Assembly (NCBI GenBank): GCA_963682025.1
Contig: OY821518.1
Span: 10,711,590-10,775,589, forward strand
Source: Cordilura impudica
Taxonomy: Eukaryota; Arthropoda; Insecta; Diptera; Scathophagidae
Length of the DNA: 64,000 bases
Direction of reading: 5' to 3'
Both the position numbers and the translations under genes were made by a program. This document shows positions 42,874-54,973 of this stretch, piece after piece; position 1 is the first letter of the stretch, and the number at the start of each line of letters is the position of its first letter. Under the pieces are notes generated by a model that saw nothing but the letters and a program-made list of their open reading frames with translations, searched no databases and had not been told where the DNA came from.

Positions 42874-44422
42874 ACTCTTGGAAATATCGCCCAATGAAAA
42901 ATCGCTTTAAAATAAAAACCAAAAATGGCCAAAAAATATTTTTTCCCAAAAAAAAAAATTAGAAATGACCCGATTTTTTTTTTTTTTGTGGCTATTTTTC
43001 GTATTTTTTCCCCCATTTTTCGTTTTTAAAAGTGGGTTATTTTTCATTGTGAAAATGACGAAATCGCGCTATTTTTTTTTTTTTTTAAAGATTTATCATA
43101 AGGGATGAAATGCAGGTTGTTGTTGTAACTTGTAACTTTTTTTCATTAATTACTACAACTGCAATAAATATACCTGTCACAAACTCGTTTGCATGCTGAG
43201 AGCATACAACTTACCGCGTTGGTTTGATCCGCATTATCATTTTCAAGGGCTTTGTATATTATCTTTATATATTTTTGGCACCACACACATTTCATCGGCT
43301 ATAGTGAATTGTATTAACAAAAAATGGGACAATACACTCAGCGTTTTAAAAATGCTAGAAACCAATTTGAGCTCTTTTCACTGCCCATGTTGTACAAGGC
43401 ACTCTTCAATTATTCTTGTTACCGATGTTAGTGTGTCAGTTTTAATCCTATTTTGACCAAACATCCCTCATTTGAAAGGTATTTATTTTTAGGTTTCCAC
43501 CAGATTTACAAATTTTTAAGATTTTAATATTTTTTTTTGAGTGAAATGAATTTAAAGTTGCTACTAACACATACGTAAAAATATACAATGCTATGTATGT
43601 GTTTATTAAATTTGTTAATGTGTTTGTAAAAAAATTAGTTTGTTTACAAATATAAATAAATATTTAATTTTACGTAATTTTAATTGATTTTTGAGTGAAT
43701 TTTTTTTAACATTTTTCATATTTTTGGGCAACATTTTATTATATATTTTTTGTTTTTTTTTTTTTTTTTTTTTGGCGATTTTTATCTTTTTTTGGGTCTC
43801 TTTTCATATTTTTTTGAGCAAAATTTCATATCTTTTTGGATTTTTAAGGTTTTATATTTTTTTTGAGTAAAATGAATTTAAAGTTGCTACTAACACATAC
43901 GTAAACTTATACAATGTAAAAAAATTGTAAAAAAAATTAGTTTGTTTTCTTCATTCACAATAGTAATTGTGTTAAATTGAAAAAAAGTCTTGGACATAAA
44001 CCAATAAATAATTGTGAATTGGGTCTTTATTTAATAAAAAAAAAAATCAATTTCCTAGAATATGCACTCGAATTTCGAGGGCTGGAATCATTACAATTCA
44101 TTACATAATTTTATGATCAATTTTTCCATAACGAAAATTTTTATTTAATTTTAAATAATTTTAATTGATTTTTGAGTGAATTTCCATATGAAAAATATTG
44201 ATTAATTTTTGAGCGTTTTTTTTTTAACATTTTTAATATTTTTGGGCATCATTTTATTGCGTTTTTTATCTTTTTTGGGGGCCTCTTTTCATATTTTTTT
44301 TTTTTTTATCAAAATTTCATATTTTTTTGTGGCGATTTTTCATTTCTTTCGGATCATTTTTCATTGAGCCACTGTTCATTTTTACTTTTGGGCGATTTTT
44401 CATTGGGCGATATTTCCTAGAG
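42874..44422. mobile_element. Long inverted-repeat element carrying GGCGATTTTTCAT motifs
   Basis: CTTGGAAATATCGCCCAATG at 42877-42896 returns inverted at about 44400-44420 (CATTGGGCGATATTTCCTAG). The interior has repeated GGCGATTTTTCAT and CATATTTTTTT phrases and contains a damaged HINE copy. No coding capacity and no clear target duplication. It ends a few bases before the Helitron 5' terminus at 44431. Confidence 0.6.
43415..44094 (+). mobile_element. HINE copy, rearranged, both termini lost
   Basis: Body starts TTGTTACCGATGTTAG and ends CACTCGAATTTCGAGGGCTGG without CTAG. The AAGTTGCTACTAACACATAC block occurs twice (about 43554 and 43872), so it is a fusion of two copies or has an internal duplication around a T-rich inserted stretch. 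Confidence 0.65.
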
Positions 44423-44587
44423 CCAAAAAATCTAATATATAAAATTCTCGTGTCACGGTGTTTGTGATAAAACTCCTCCGAAACGGCTAGACCGATTTAT
44501 ATGAAATTTGGTATGTGTGTTTGGTAGGTATGCGAATAGGTCGTAAAGTATATTTCGTATCGGTAGGTGATTAGGGCGTGGACCTCC

Positions 44588-45560
44588 CATACAAAGTGAA
44601 TTTTTAATATCATATATATTGAGTACTATGACGGGGAGAGCTTTGCAAATTTGTGATAGGTCACCTATTATTAATGTAAGTAGCCATGCCGAAAATGGGC
44701 GGGATCGGATAAGTGCTCATGGCACCTCACATACAAAAAAAATATTCTATGTCATATATCTCGCGTACTATGACAGCAAAACCTTTGCACATTTGTCTGA
44801 GCTTATCCATTATTAATGAGAGTAGTCGGACTAAAAATGGGGGCGTGGCCCCTGCCATACAAAGTGAATTTTTAATATCATATATCTCGCGTACTATGAC
44901 AGCCACACCTTTGCACATTTGCCTGAGGTTATCCGTTACTAATGTGAGTAGTCGGTATAAAAATGGATGGGATCGCACAAATGGGCATTGCACCTCCATA
45001 TAAAGTAAATATTAAATGTCATATATCTGGAGTACTGTAGTAGTGAGAGCCTTAAGCCTTTGTGTGAGCCCATAAGTTATTCATGAGATTAGTCGAACAA
45101 CTAATGGGCATAATCGGAATAGTGGGCGTGGCATCACCCATATAAAGTAAATATATTATATAACAGAACTGGTGTACTGTAAAAGGGAAAGCCTTGACTC
45201 TTTCTACGAGTCCATCAGATCTTAATGTGAGTAGTCAGATAAAAATGGGCGAGATTAGATCAATGGGCGTGGCACCTCCCATACAAAGAAAATATTAAAT
45301 GTTATAAGTATATCTGGAGTATTGTAGTAATGAGAGCCTTGCGTGAGCCCATAAGTAATTCATGTGATTACTCGAAGAAAAATGGGCATGGTCGGAGCAA
45401 TGGGCGTGGTTCCGGGCATACAAAGTAAATATATAATATATAGCTGGGCTACTATAATAGAAAAAAGCTTTACACTTTGTACGAGTCCATTCATATATTA
45501 ATGTGAGTAGTCGGACAAAAAATGGGCGGGATATGAGTATTCTTGAGATTTTTGACAAGC
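44588..45560 (+). repeat. 141-bp tandem repeat inside the Helitron
   Basis: The phrase CATACAAAGT(G/A)AAT recurs at about 44588, 44730, 44856, 44997, 45139, 45280 and 45417 (spacing mostly 137-142), with ATATATCTCGCGTACTATGA and GTGAGTAGTCGG boxes. Further degraded units occur at 46755-47070 beyond an insertion. The frames on both strands here (such as 44713-45003) are repeat translations. Confidence 0.8.
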
Positions 45561-45942
45561 ACATTAATTACCAGTGTTATTTGTCGTGGAAAATATGGGC
45601 GGAATCTCCCAAAAGCAAAAATCACCAAAGCCGAAAATCGCGAAACACAAAAATTGCCAAATGAATATTGATTTTCTTTGTTTAATTTTCATACTTTACG
45701 ATAAAAAAATATATTACGTTTTTACTTTATATTTAACTTTTGAGAGATCTAACAATAAACATGTTCGTTACGTTAAAGAAATGTATTGTATTAAGAAATG
45801 AAATAGTTGGTGTTTCTTTTGTTTTCATCGGCGATGCCACCCATTAATAAATCCCACCCCCACACACTTTGAATACATTCGTTATTTTTTAATTAACAAC
45901 AAAAATATTCACTTGAAAGAGGTTATATGGCATACATATATG

Positions 45943-46310
45943 TCTATAATATTAATAGGCTAGGTGATTTTTTGTTACCGATGTTTTGTTCTACCGTTTT
46001 ACCCCGCTTTTGACCAAACGCATATTATTTGAAAGGTATTTCTTTTTAGCTGTTTATCAGATTTACAGATTTTTAAATTTTTTCCTTTATTTTGAGTAAA
46101 TCGCATTGAAAGTTGCTACTAACACATGCATAAAATTATGCATATGCTATGTGTGTGTTTATTAAATTTGTTAATGTGTTTGTTAATGAGTTTGTCATCT
46201 TCATTCACAATAAGAATAAGCCAAAAAAGTGTTGGTGTTTGAATTTGCTAAGTTGAAAAATAAAGTTGCCCATAAATTGCGCTCGAATTTCGAGCGCTGG
46301 AATATGCTAG
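45943..46310 (+). mobile_element. HINE copy, best preserved (368 bp)
   Basis: 5' TCTATAATATTAATAGGC; 3' perfect hairpin GCGCTCGAATTTCGAGCGC at 46279-46297, nine bases, then CTAG followed by T. Lies inside the larger Helitron, so it moved after that element decayed or within it. Confidence 0.9.
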
Positions 46311-47094
46311 TATAATAATAATGGAAGAACTTCATTGGGTGTAGTTTTAAACAACTCACAAAGTTGTCAGCTTTCAAAGTTTTTATTAAATGTTCCCATC
46401 TTTGCAATATCAAAAAGCAATAAAGATTATCAAAATTAATATTGGGAATTATAAATTGATATCCTATATTGATATTTATATAATATCCTATATTAAATTG
46501 ATATCGAGAAATCAGAAAAATTACAAAGTTTATTGAAATTAAAAGTTCTTATTTGAAGAAGAATAATCGCTAATAAAATAGGACAAACTTATACTGGCAA
46601 AATGAAAGGATAGTATATACATATATATATATATAAAACAAAGTCGGATAAGTTACACAATTTATAAGTCAAGAACAGTTTAATTGGTATTATTGTTTTT
46701 CGATTTGTCTCCGCCCCGAAGAGCAGAATAACTATTAAAATATCTGAAAAAACCACGGAAAGACATATGTGGGCGTTTCACCTCCCACACAAAGTAAATT
46801 TTCAATATCACAAATATCGAGTACTATTACTCATCTATTACTACTATGAGTAGCCGTGCCAAAAATAGGCGGTATCAGATGTGGGTGTAGCACCTCCCAC
46901 AGAAAGTGAATTTTCAATATCATATATCTTGAACATTATAATTGTGAGATTTCACAGGCATTAGTGTGGGTAGCCGTGCTGAAAACTGACGGCATCAGAT
47001 CAGTTAGCGTGGTATCTGCCATACAAAGTAATTATTCAGTATCACATATCTCAAAAACTATGATAGAGAGAGCTTTATAGAAGATGGAGGATTG

Positions 47095-47530
47095 AATTTT
47101 CGAACTGACTTTTTATATTCACTTGATTTGCCTGGTCTTCCACCACATAATTCACACTTGAAATTTTGATTACCAATTATAATGCTTTGAGACCTAAATA
47201 AATGCACCAAAATTTTATAAAGAATTCGGTTCGTTATCAAGAATTATTGAGTCAACAATTACCAATGACCAACTCAAAGGAGAGCACATTATATTGCCAA
47301 GAATCACGATGAATTCAACAGATTCTCCAATTTAAAGTCTTACAATTCCCAATTCGTCTGGCATATATAATGGCAATCCTCAAATCTCAAGGCCAATCAA
47401 TGCGAGTCTGAGGCTTACATTTGGAAAATTCATGCTTTGGTCATGGCCTGCCCTAGAGTTGGTAAGCAAAACCATCTGTTTATATATGCCGAAACTGGAG
47501 AAACAAAATATATTGTCCACTTGTTGGTTT
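47095..47530 (+). pseudogene. Helitron helicase (Pif1-like) C-terminal remnant
   Basis: Translated in changing frames it gives SLDLPGLPPHN, PIIML, DLNKCTKI, RFVIKN, LKGEHIILPRI, then CPRVGKQNHLFIYAETGE. This is the order of the last helicase motifs of Helitron Rep/Hel proteins (compare LPPHNL, GSPIMLLRNLN, KGEDVLIPRI, SRVGKPKNLFVYA). Several stops and shifts. Orientation agrees with the Helitron 3' end downstream. Useful for dating the element, not functional. Confidence 0.7.
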
Positions 47531-47713
47531 TACAATAAATTATTGATGTGTAAACATTTATACGCGCAGGGGGGTAAATTTCTATTTCACAATACAATCA
47601 CAAAAACAGTGTAAACGTAATAGGTGAGAGCTGACACATAACGCTGTGTGACTTATGATTGTATTGGTGAAAAAATTATGATATAAAATTGTTTTTTTAT
47701 GCCACTTTTTAAA

Positions 47714-47823
47714 AGCGTCATCTATGTATCACTTATATATTGGGATATTTTTAACGTTTTACAGCAAAGGGTGGTTGAATTAGCTGAAACAGTTTTTGGT
47801 ATAAGTGATACATAGATGACGCT
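47714..47823. repeat. Perfect 24-bp inverted repeat with 62-bp spacer
   Basis: 47714-47737 and 47800-47823 are exact inverses (AGCGTCATCTATGTATCACT plus TATA). The same 24-mer occurs once more at about 63806 next to related Helitron sequence, where the partner arm is missing. Confidence 0.85.
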
Positions 47824-48199
47824 TTCTGTTTGATTTTAAAAAATTACATAAAAAAATCTTTAATTACTAGATGTTTACACATCTTCCCTGTGATCGGACT
47901 CACATGATTTTTTATTTAATAAGATCAGACGAAGATAAAATCTACATTTAAAATAATATATTGAGTTTTATTTTATTTTTATTAAAAAATTCCTTTTGTA
48001 ATTGAAATATATATCAAAACAAATCTGGGGATAAAATAATTATTTTAGGCAGAACAACCTTTGCCGGGTCAACTAGTATATAATAATAATCTAACCCACA
48101 AAAACAAATTTTTTATTAAAACTCTTTCTTTCCTTATGCATATGAGTTTTGAATCTCTCCGTGACTGTGAAATGGGTTTTAAATCACTCTTTTGCCTGA

Positions 48200-49645
48200 A
48201 TATTTTAAAATTAATCTTTGGTGACAACAAGTCTATGGATAAAGTTTCAGATTGATTGGATGAGGGGAAATGGAGTTTAAATTACTCCGTGACTGTGCGT
48301 GACTAGGCCTGACTGTGTGTGACCATCTTAAAATTAATCTTTGGTGACAACAAGTCTATGGACAAAGTTTCTGATTGATTGGATGAGGGGAAATGGAGTT
48401 TAAATTACTCCGTGACTGTGCGTGACTAGGCCTGACTGTGTGTGACCATCTCAAAATTAATCTTTGGTGACAACAAGTCTATGGACAAAGTTTCAGATTG
48501 ATTGGATGAGGGGAAATGGAGTTTAAATTACTCCGTGACCATGCGTGACTGGGTGAAACTATCTAAAAATTAATCTTTGGCCACAACAAGTCTATGGACA
48601 AAGTTTCAGATCGATCGGAGGGGTAGTGAAGTTTTAAACTCTTCGTGACTGTGCGTGACTATGCGTGACTGTGCGTGACGATACAAACCTAATCTTTTTT
48701 CACAGCAAGTCCATCGACCAAGTTTCAGATCGATCGGATAAGGGGAAATGGGTTTTAAATCACTCCGTGACCGTGCGTGACTATGTGCAACTTAGCGTGA
48801 CTATGTCAAAGTTAACATTTCTTCACAGCAAGACTATGGATCAAGTTTCAGAGCGATCGGATGATGGGAAATTGATTTTAAATTTCTCCGTGACTGTGCG
48901 TGACAACGCGTGACTGTGCGTGACTAAGTCAAAGTTAATCTTTTTCTCACAGCAAGTGTATGGACCAGGTTTTCGATCGATCGGATGAGGTGAAATGACA
49001 TTTAGAGCACTCCGTGACTATGCGTGACCACGAGTGACTGTGCGTGACTAAGTCAAAGTTAATCTTTTTTTCACAGCAAGTGTATGGACCAAGTTTGGGA
49101 TTGATCGGATAAGGGGAAATGACATTTAGATCACTCCGTGACTGTGCGTGACCACGCGTGACTGTGCGTGACTAAGTCAAAGTTAATCTTTTTTTCACAG
49201 CAAGTGTATGGACCAGGTTTTAGATCGATCGGATGAGGTGAAATGACATTTAGAGCACTCCGTGACTATGCGTGACCACGCGTGACTGTGCGTGACTAAG
49301 TCAAAGTTAATCGTTTTTTCACAGCAAGTGTACGGATCAAGTTTGAGATTGATCGGATGAGGGGAAATGACATTTAGATTACTCCTTGACTGTGCGTGAC
49401 CACGCGTGACTGTGCGTGACTAAGTCAAAGTTAATCTTTTTTTCACAGCAAGTGTATGGACCAAGTTTGAGATCGATCGGATGAGGGGAAATGACATTTA
49501 GATTACTCCGTGACTGTGCGTGACCACGCGTGACTGTGCGTGACCACGCGTGACTGTGCGTGACCACGCGTGACTGTGCGTGACTACCCCAAAATTAATC
49601 TGTAGTCACAACACGACTATGGGCCCAGTTTCAGATCAATTGGAT
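48200..49645 (+). repeat. 124-bp minisatellite with nested 20-bp subrepeats
   Basis: The TTAATCTTT phrase marks unit starts at about 48211, 48334, 48457, 48570, 48690, 48812, 48935, 49059, 49183, 49307, 49431 and 49595. Spacing is 113-124, settling at exactly 124 in the second half. Each unit has ATCGATCGGATGAGGGGAAA and a CGTGACTGTGCGTGACCACG block; the last interval is longer because the 20-bp block is triplicated. It ends in CAGACAGACAGACAG. Increasing homogeneity to the right suggests recent expansion there. Confidence 0.92.
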
Positions 49646-49649
49646 GAGG

Positions 49650-50027
49650 AGGAATGGGGTTGCCCCATAGCAGACAGACAGACAGCCAGAGAGTATGAGT
49701 TAAAAGAAAGAGTTTAAAAATGAAAATTGTAACAGTATCATGAGGTTTTCATAGCAATTGTTTTTAAAGTACCTATTCTGAAAAAGTGATTATCATGACT
49801 GAAAACTAGTTAAAATGTATTTCACTGGACCCATAAAAAACAACTTCCTTGCGATGCCAAGGGTTGGCACCCTTGTTGAATTTGTAGTTACATTTCAACA
49901 CATCCAGATTTCAAGAAAGTCTATTTCATTTCTTTGGATGCTCTTTTTTTTGCTAACACTCAATCCATGTTGAAATATGAATCGTTTATGCCTTCAATGA
50001 ATGGGCAAAGACAGTTTTTTTGTTATA
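49650..50027. other. Unassigned AT-rich spacer
   Basis: Nothing recognised after the (CAGA)n tract at about 49673-49690. Confidence 0.4.
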
Positions 50028-50946
50028 TCTATAATATTAATAGGCTAGGCGATTTCTTGTAACTGATGTTTTGTTCTACCGTTTTATCCTGATTTTGACC
50101 AAACATATATTATTTCAAAGGTATTTCTTTTTAGCCGTTTTGCAGGTTTACAGATTTTTAAATTTTTTCCTTTATTTTGAGTAAATCACATTTAAAGTTG
50201 CTACTAACACATACATAAAATTATACAATGCTATGTGTGTGTTTATTACATTTGTTAATGTGTTTGTATTAGAAATGAGTTTGTTTTTATACCCTCCACA
50301 TCTCAGTGGCAGAGGGTATATATAGGTTTGTCATTCCGTTTGTAACGCATCGAAAAACTAATTTCCGACCCAATAAAGTATATATATTCTTGATCCTTAT
50401 CACAGCTCGAGTCGATATAGCGATGTCCGTCTGTCCGTCTGTCCGTCTGTCCGTCTGTCCGTGTGTCTGTTGAAATCACGCTCATTCAAAAAAAAAAAGC
50501 ATTTACTTAGGTCAGGTTACGAAAAAATTATTTGCCATAATTCCCACCAGGTTGGTATTGAAATCGGAGTAAATCGGGAGCCTCTGCGCTGAGAAATGAA
50601 CAAAAGTTTATAGATACCTCTAAAAAAAACATGAAACCTAGTGTTTTCTTGTAATAGTTTAGTGGTTGAACATACAACAACATAAAAAAAGCCACAAAAA
50701 AAATGTGATTCATACATATTAACAATAACAAGAACACAACTACCATGAGCTATGTTAATAGTATTGCCACAAACCGAGGTGGAGGGTATCAAAGATTCGG
50801 CACAGCCGAATTTAACACTCTTACTTGTTTTGTGTTGATTTGTGAATTGGCTATAATTGATTAGCATAACTTTAGGGTCTTTATATAACGAAAAAATAAA
50901 ATTTCCTAGAATTTGCGCTCGAATTTCGAGGGCTGGAATCTGCTAG
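50028..50946 (+). mobile_element. HINE copy split by a TATACCCT element
   Basis: 5' TCTATAATATTAATAGGC preceded by A; body to GAAATGAGTTTGTT; then the insertion; body resumes GTGTTGATTTGTGAATTGGC and ends with CTCGAATTTCGAGGGC, CTAG followed by T. Removing the nested element restores a normal-sized copy. Confidence 0.85.
50287..50832 (+). mobile_element. Fly TATACCCT / (GTCCGTCT)n repeat element
   Basis: Begins TTATACCCTCCACATCTC with a short stem (ATACCCTCCAC...GCAGAGGGTAT). It then carries TTTCCGACCCAATAAAG, GAGTCGATATAGCGATG, five GTCCGTCT units (50427-50463) and GATTCGGCACAGCCGAAT, and ends CTTACTTGTT. I know this architecture from Drosophila and other fly genomes but do not assign a family name. 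It shares start and end signatures with R17. Confidence 0.75.
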
Positions 50947-52651
50947 TTTGTATTAATAAAACTGTTTTCTAAATGAATTGTTAAAAATTTCCTAAAATTT
51001 TATAACAATTTAATTTTTGAAGTCAACTTTAAATGAGTGTAATTCCTGCTAACCCATCACAAATATGCTTTTTTTTAAAACACATTTGGTGTCCTCATCA
51101 TCTCAGTACTTATTTGATACTTGTTTATTTTGTTGTTGTTGTTGTTGTTGTTGCTGCTGTTGTTGTCTTTGTCTAAAACTGATAATGATGACAGCAAATT
51201 ATGTTGGCCTTTGTCTGAGTATTTATGTGTGCATAAAGTTTGTTATTGTTGTTGTTACTATTGTTGATCTCTAACATGCCGAGACAAATAATTTACTATA
51301 ATTCTGCAATACAAACATACATATGTCAAATACTGTGTGTGTGTGTGTTTGTGTGTGTAAGTATGTAAGAGTGTAGTTTTGAGCACAAGTCTATTTGTGT
51401 TTGTGTTTTTTTTCATTTTTTTTTTTTTTTTTTTTTGTTAACAAAGACCTTTTTCCCATACGAACTAATAATAAAGTACCACAAAAAATGAGGGTCTTTG
51501 GCTGTGTGTGTTTGTGTTTTGTTTAAGTTCAATCAGATAAAATTGACATATTACGGCAATTGAGAAAGAGAGTGACTGGGTGGGTGTGTATGTGTCTGTC
51601 TGTCTGTACTTTGATTGTTCCAGGTATAGAACAATAATGATAGAGTATTAACTAGGAGACAAATGACAGGCTTTGTAACAAATGTGTTGTTAGGAAAAAA
51701 AAAAAAAAAAAAACATAAATTGCTAATCTGCTTGAAGTACGAAACATGTAAGGCAATTATAGAATTTTAAGAATGACTAGGATACCCTCTATTAAATTTC
51801 ATCTTCTATTTGCTGGCTTTTTTGGTCGAAGTCTTTGTGTAAATTGTTACACATGTTGCTGAGCTTTGAAATAAAGAAGAAAAAATTATGATCGGTCTAG
51901 GCTGGAGTAGGCAAACGCCAATATTTATATGATAACTCGAAACTAAGGGCAATTTAAGTATAATTCAGAGCCCATCTATAGCTTAAATTCATGAAAATAA
52001 ATAAATATTTTTGCGTATGATGCATATATGCGTCGTCGCAAATAAACACGAATTCTCATGTAAAACATTTATTTTCTTAAGTTTTCTATTACACGGCAAA
52101 AAAAATTTAATTTCTCTAAAACTTTTAAAGTTGATGTGATTTTCTTATTGCAAACAAAATCTTTGTTTTTGTTCGTCTTCTCCTTTGTAAAAAAAAAAAA
52201 AATAAAACAACTTTCATATACAAATACTTTTTTATACAAAATATTTATGTTAACACATTATGTTTTTGTTCGGTGAATGTTTATATTTATTTAAGAGAAT
52301 ATAACGCAGAAAAAAAATAATAGAAACACAAACACAAACATGAAGATAAAATAAAAAGAAAACTTAAGTAAAGCTTAGCTAAAATGCAAAGAACAAGACA
52401 AAAATCTTAATCCAATAAAAACATTCATTTGTGTATTTTTTCTTGAGTTTTTTTCCTCTTAACATATAAATAAACAAAGACATAACACTCATACTTACAA
52501 ACATTTGAACAATACCGAAAAAAGGTATAAATACTTAAAAAAATTAAATCTCTTTAAGTTTGAAACAAAAAAACGTTACTTACTAACGCGTAAGGTATAC
52601 CAAGTGTTAGAGATGGATTCACAGATGACTAATGCCGTTTTCTTTTCTGAC
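50947..52651. other. Non-coding DNA with TTG, TG and T/A simple repeats
   Basis: (TTG)n with TGC interruptions at 51129-51166, (TG)n at about 51333-51356, poly(T) at 51420-51436 and poly(A) at 51694-51712. The cysteine-rich 69-residue frame at 51065-51274 is only the translated TTG tract. No exon recognised; possibly host intron or intergenic DNA. Confidence 0.45.
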
Positions 52652-53015
52652 AAAAAATGTCGCCCTTTTTTGCCCTTTTTTCGAAAAGTCTATTTTTTTA
52701 TAAATTCTGAATTAAGATCAACCTTATCGTATACATCAATCGAAAGGTCTCAAAGTAGAGCCCTCGTAAATCACAAAAAATTCCAGTCATTGACTTCTTT
52801 CAGTCATAGTGTGAGAATATTTCGCCATTGTTCCCCTTTTATGAATATTTTCACCGTATGACTTCCAAGAGGATAATAATCAAAATTTTTTTTTGCATTT
52901 ATGAACACAGCACTTTGAAACCTTTCCATTGATATATAATATAAGGTTTCTCTTAATTCAGAATATATAAAAAAAATACACTTTTCCAAAAAAGGGCAAA
53001 AAGGGCAACATTTTT
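52652..53015. repeat. Palindromic element with AAAATG-YGCCC ends (364 bp)
   Basis: Left arm from AAAAAATGTCGCCCTTTTTT, right arm the inverse of GAAAAATGTTGCCCTTTTTG; both continue with TATAAATTCTGAATTAAG-like and TCAATCGAAAGGTCTCAAAG-like blocks toward a centre near 52830 (GTGTGAGAATATT / AATATTTTCACCG). The arms are about 85-90% alike by eye. No coding capacity and no obvious target duplication. Confidence 0.7.
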
Positions 53016-53858
53016 CATAATGGCTGTGATATTTTTTTTTTTAACAAAAGTAACAAACAAAAACTTTTATACAAGATACAGAGTTTCCAGATTGATTTCA
53101 GATAGTTTTAGAGCATTCTAATCAGTGTGGCCATTTTAGCATTTTTGCAGCTAAATTTAGCATATTTTATTTTGATTTAACCAAAAAATTTCCATTTAGC
53201 AGTTAGCATTATTTTTTAGCATTTTTTAATTATTTATTTAGCATTTGCTAGGTTTTTTTTAAATAAATAATAAATAATAAATAATAAACTTGAAATATTT
53301 TAGTTTAATTTTATTTTATAAGTGGAAATGTCTGCCCTAATTTTTAGTTGATACTACATTCACCATATAATAATGGTAATCATGTGAATAGTTATGAAAA
53401 ATCAAATCTGGCAGCACAGTGCTTTTACGTCACAGAAAATTCAACGTGTTAATATCACAAGAACAGCTGCTCTATTTTTTCAATATTGAATTTGACAGTC
53501 AAAATAAGTTAAATGTTTTTGTAGTTGTTGCAGAAAAGTAGTATCATATTGAGATTTCCATTTAAATAAAGTATAAAAGAAGCATCGTATTTTATTTCCA
53601 TTCATATTTTAAAATTCCAGATTAAAAATAAGAACTACAAAATATTTAATTTGACATTAAACATATAAAGTGTGTTAAATGCTAAAATACTTGTTCCATT
53701 TTACTTAAGACAAAACAAAGTGAAAGCTCTTAAATAATTAAAAATTTTTAGCATTAAAAATGGAAAGATAAGTAATCGACTTAAAACAAAAATTAGTTTA
53801 AAGCTAAGTTTAATTATAAATATTTTATAGGTATCTTAGAAGAACTGAGCAAAATATT

Positions 53859-54657
53859 ATGGATATTGACGAATTTAGCAGTGATTTAGAAGAAAAATCG
53901 TGTCGGCCAAGGTAAATGAATACTTATTTTTCAGTATAAAAAATTTACTAAAAATCTTCTAAATATTAAAGAAAATATACTCAAAGAACCAGAAAAAGCT
54001 GGTTTAGTCACCCCAGACTGTGCAAGTGGATTGTCGAGCTAAATGAACAGGAGGCAAAATGTAAATACTGCCAATGTATTTTGAAACCGAAATAAAGTAC
54101 CCTTCTTACGCATGGAAAAACTTCTAAACATATTGCAGCAGCATCACCTTTTTGTAAAAATACTCAAAAAAATTTCGATTTTCAACCACTAAACAATAAT
54201 TCCAAAGTGAAAAAAGCAGAATTACTCGAAGCTTTATATGTGGCGGTGCACACTTCGATAAGGTCAGCCGATCATTTAGTACATATACAAAAAATATATT
54301 TAATGGTAGCAAGGCCGCTGTTAGCATGACTTTGGGTCGAACAAAGTGTAAGTCAGTTTTAGCTCCCCATTTTCAACAATTATTGTCTGAAGATATCAGC
54401 AACAATTATTTCAGCCTGATTGTAGACGAGTCTACAGACATAACTATTGCTAAATATTTGAGTATAGTAATTCGATACTACAGCAGTCCTGTAAAAAAAT
54501 TGTAAACAGATTTTTAAACTTAAGTGCGTTAGAAGATGCATCAGCTAATGGAATATCCAACGCCATTTTTAAAGTTCTTAATGATTTGAATTTAAAAATT
54601 TCAAACATGGTCGGCTTAGGCACTGATAACGCCAAAGTAATGACGGGAGTTAACCGT
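53859..54657 (+). pseudogene. hAT-2 transposase N-terminal half
   Basis: A short first exon, MDIDEFSSDLEEK..., ends at 53911 with a GTAAAT donor. The second exon starts near 53980 and has WFSHPRLCKWIVE, a CKYCQCILKP zinc finger with LTHGKTSKH, KKAELLEALYVAVHTS, an IVDESTDITIAKYLS catalytic-aspartate block, and GLGTDNAKVMTGVN. Stops and frame changes occur near 54096, 54295 and 54500. The frame ends where the Transib begins. These motifs are typical of hAT proteins (compare FSIIVDESTDI and GIGTDNASVMTG). Confidence 0.82.
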
Positions 54658-54659
54658 GG

Positions 54660-54695
54660 CACAGTGGTCAATTTCGCGAGATAGCGGTCAAAACT
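54660..54695 (+). repeat. Transib left terminal inverted repeat with CACAGTG heptamer
   Basis: CACAGTGGTCAATTTCGCGA, then GATAGCGGTCAAAACT. Pairs with 58230-58263 in inverted orientation. Confidence 0.88.
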
Positions 54696-54973
54696 CTATA
54701 ACTTTTGACCGGATTGGTATTTTTTTACGCAATTTGTTTTGTTCAATAGGAGGGACTTTAAGCTTCAATTTTCAAACGTAAAAATCGACTGATAGGAACG
54801 TAAGTAATTTGGAGTTAAAAATGCATTTTAATTTTTTGTTGAGTTTCCATGTAAAAGTTGAATATTTTGACATTTTAAATAGGTATTTTTTTTATAATTT
54901 CTTATTTTCTTGAATCGTATTTTACAACCAATACTTATTTATTATTCCTAAACTTAATTTTGGTCAGAAAATG

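Larger units (their letters stand above)
44431..48076 (+). mobile_element. Helitron, degraded autonomous type
   Basis: 5' end TCTAATATATAAAATTCTCG followed by TGTCACGGTG, a 5' signature I associate with insect Helitrons. The 3' end has a GGCAGAAC...TTTGCC hairpin, GGGTCAA and CTAG followed by T. Between them are a 141-bp tandem array, a HINE insertion and Pif1-type helicase remnants on the plus strand. A second member lies on the minus strand at 63100 onward. The Rep nuclease region was not recognised and is presumably lost. That the two termini belong to one insertion is inference. Confidence 0.7.

Noticed and set aside
44713..45564. Overlapping frames on both strands near 45 kb
   Set aside because: All fall in the 141-bp tandem repeat and change with each unit.
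49379..49567. Repeated histidine/serine-rich frame (HAWSRTVT units)
   Set aside because: Frame through the 124-bp/20-bp minisatellite. The unit length of 124 is not a multiple of three.
48200..49645. CRISPR-like array
   Set aside because: Units are contiguous, 113-124 bp long, without unique spacers, in a eukaryotic setting.
51065..51274. Cysteine-rich small secreted protein
   Set aside because: The cysteines come from a TTG/TGC microsatellite.
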